Under the pieces are notes generated by a model. The model was not told where the DNA came from, did not search any database, and saw only the letters and a program-made list of their open reading frames with translations. A DNA stretch of 45,042 bases from Muribaculaceae bacterium. GTDB taxonomy: Bacteria > Bacteroidota > Bacteroidia > Bacteroidales > Muribaculaceae. The stretch spans positions 1 to 45,042 of the forward strand of contig JAFLTR010000016.1 of NCBI GenBank assembly GCA_022509205.1, given 5' to 3'. Of this stretch, positions 44,595-45,042 are shown piece by piece (position 1 is the stretch's first letter; every line of letters begins with the position of its first letter). The position numbers and the translations under genes are program-made.

Positions 44595-44613
44595 ATTAAT
44601 TTGTAAAATTAAT
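44595..44613. promoter_or_regulatory. Inverted repeat upstream of the PIN module, possible operator
   Basis: ATTAATTT and AAATTAAT arms (8 bases each) flank a 3-base spacer, 14-32 bases upstream of the first codon of the two-gene module. On the minus strand a -7-like TAATTTTA overlaps it. Such palindromes are often bound by the antitoxin. The region is AT-rich, so chance is possible. Confidence 0.35.
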
Positions 44614-44766
44614 TAGAAGAATTAACTAAAAGAATATTTATGCTATAAAACATATAATAGTAAGCATAGGTTCTGTGATTCAAAAATTCTGTTGGGTGAA
44701 TGTTGGGGCAGATTTAGAAAAGAAAAATTCCAAGAGATTTAGAATCAATCTATTGGAATTTTTGGG

Positions 44767-44843
44767 TGGTGAACCGGGCGGGATTCGAACCCGCGACCCA
44801 CAGCTTAGAAGGCTGTTGCTCTATCCAGCTGAGCTACCAGTCC
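44767..44843 (-). tRNA. tRNA-Arg (anticodon UCU)
   Basis: Read on the minus strand, the cloverleaf has acceptor stem GGACTGG paired with CCGGTTC, D-stem GCTC/GAGC, anticodon stem ACAGC/GCTGT with loop CTTCTAA (anticodon TCT, read as UCU) and T-stem GCGGG/CCCGC with loop TTCGAAT. The discriminator base is A, and CCA is encoded (44769-44767). It therefore reads AGA, and AGG by wobble. tRNA genes of this kind often mark integration sites, but I saw no second copy of its 3' end in the window. Confidence 0.95.
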
Positions 44844-45042
44844 GAGCCAACAAGCGGCCCCGCGTTGGATGACTCCGGGAAAAGGAGCCTGCAATCTCCT
44901 GAAAAGTGGAGGACTTTACGTCGGGGGCTTTTGTGGCGCAAAATTAATAAAGATTTTTAAGTTTCACAAGTAAAAAGGTGTGCATTTAATGGTTATGACC
45001 TTCCGGAAGACTTTGATCCGAGAGATTTGGGGAAGTGGGAAA
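44844..45042. other. tRNA leader and window edge
   Basis: Upstream of tRNA-Arg, about 90 bases of GC-rich sequence can fold locally. On the minus strand they read CCAAC..GTTGG just before the tRNA, and GGAG..CTCC farther upstream. A minus-strand -7 box TAATTTTG (44946-44939) is a plausible tRNA promoter. On the plus strand a TAAGTTTC (44958-44965) and an ATG at 44989 might begin a gene that runs off the window, but only 18 codons are visible, so no CDS is called. Confidence 0.4.
44939..44946 (-). promoter_or_regulatory. -7 promoter element of the tRNA-Arg gene
   Basis: Read on the minus strand this is TAATTTTG, matching TAnnTTTG, about 95 bases before the tRNA 5' end. A TTGTG lies near the -33 position. 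The long leader implies processing by RNase P and other nucleases. Confidence 0.45.

Noticed and set aside
41462..44767. Integrated element bounded by tRNA direct repeats
   Set aside because: I found no second copy of the tRNA 3' end and no integrase gene in the window, so an island is suggested only by composition and gene content.
44675..44960. Two plus-strand open frames over the tRNA, with products such as GIRTRDPQLRRLLLYP
   Set aside because: These are antisense readings of tRNA-Arg. That peptide is a well-known artefact of automatic annotation across bacteria.
44989..45042. Start of a plus-strand gene at the window edge
   Set aside because: Only 18 codons are visible, two other frames also read as protein-like, and no reliable start or signature can be seen.
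1..45042. CRISPR arrays, insertion sequences or prophage
   Set aside because: No regularly spaced repeats, transposase, integrase or phage structural gene was seen on either strand.

Overview
The window looks like a chromosomal segment of a Bacteroidales bacterium, possibly a member of the Muribaculaceae or Prevotellaceae. Three lines of evidence point there. It has a type IX secretion locus (porU-porV). It has lipoproteins and beta-barrel proteins of Bacteroidetes type. Several genes have upstream boxes matching the Bacteroidetes -7 element TAnnTTTG, two of them with a correctly spaced TTTG -33 element. Most of the window is ordinary chromosome. The ends, and the block from about 41.5 to 44.7 kb, look more accessory: AT-rich, with unrecognised genes beside a tRNA gene.

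Layout: (1) 0.2-3.1 kb, an SGNH / MBOAT / SGNH operon for O-acylation of an exported polymer. (2) 3.1-4.7 kb, a CLC-type chloride protein (minus). (3) 4.8-10.8 kb, plus-strand genes: an M16 zinc protease, the overlapping trio dusB / head-GIN protein / polysaccharide flippase, a small conserved protein and purC. (4) 10.8-14.1 kb, a GH95 alpha-L-fucosidase and an SDR dehydrogenase (minus). (5) 14.4-16.4 kb, a CotH-kinase-like exported protein with Ig-like repeats. (6) 16.4-19.9 kb, an iron alcohol dehydrogenase, a Ca2+/Na+ antiporter and a threonine-aldolase-like enzyme (minus). (7) 20.2-23.2 kb, a large lipoprotein and a DUF5723-like outer-membrane protein (plus). (8) 23.3-28.4 kb, two large secreted multidomain proteins with T9SS-like C-terminal ends (minus). 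(9) 29.1-29.7 kb, an NlpC/P60 hydrolase. (10) 29.8-37.8 kb, a minus-strand operon porU / FAH-like / porV / ispF / UvrD-type helicase. (11) 38.0-40.6 kb, a compact operon of a stand-alone adenylation enzyme, a GNAT acetyltransferase and an alpha/beta esterase, followed by a DsbA/FrnE-like protein. (12) 41.5-44.6 kb, a small lipoprotein, an unrecognised 333-residue protein and an overlapping two-gene module of an unrecognised 259-residue protein plus a PIN-domain ribonuclease. (13) tRNA-Arg(UCU).

How genes work together: the T9SS sortase PorU and shuttle PorV probably process secreted proteins with C-terminal sorting domains, and three candidates lie in this window. The fucosidase and dehydrogenase could act in glycan use. 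The MBOAT/SGNH set and the flippase point to cell-surface polysaccharide assembly.

The two best candidates for something undescribed are the adenylation/GNAT/esterase operon, which has no visible carrier protein, and the PIN module next to tRNA-Arg. The PIN module resembles a toxin-antitoxin pair, but its partner is unusually large and an inverted repeat sits just upstream of the first gene. Convergent gene pairs in this window are repeatedly separated by strong symmetric hairpins.
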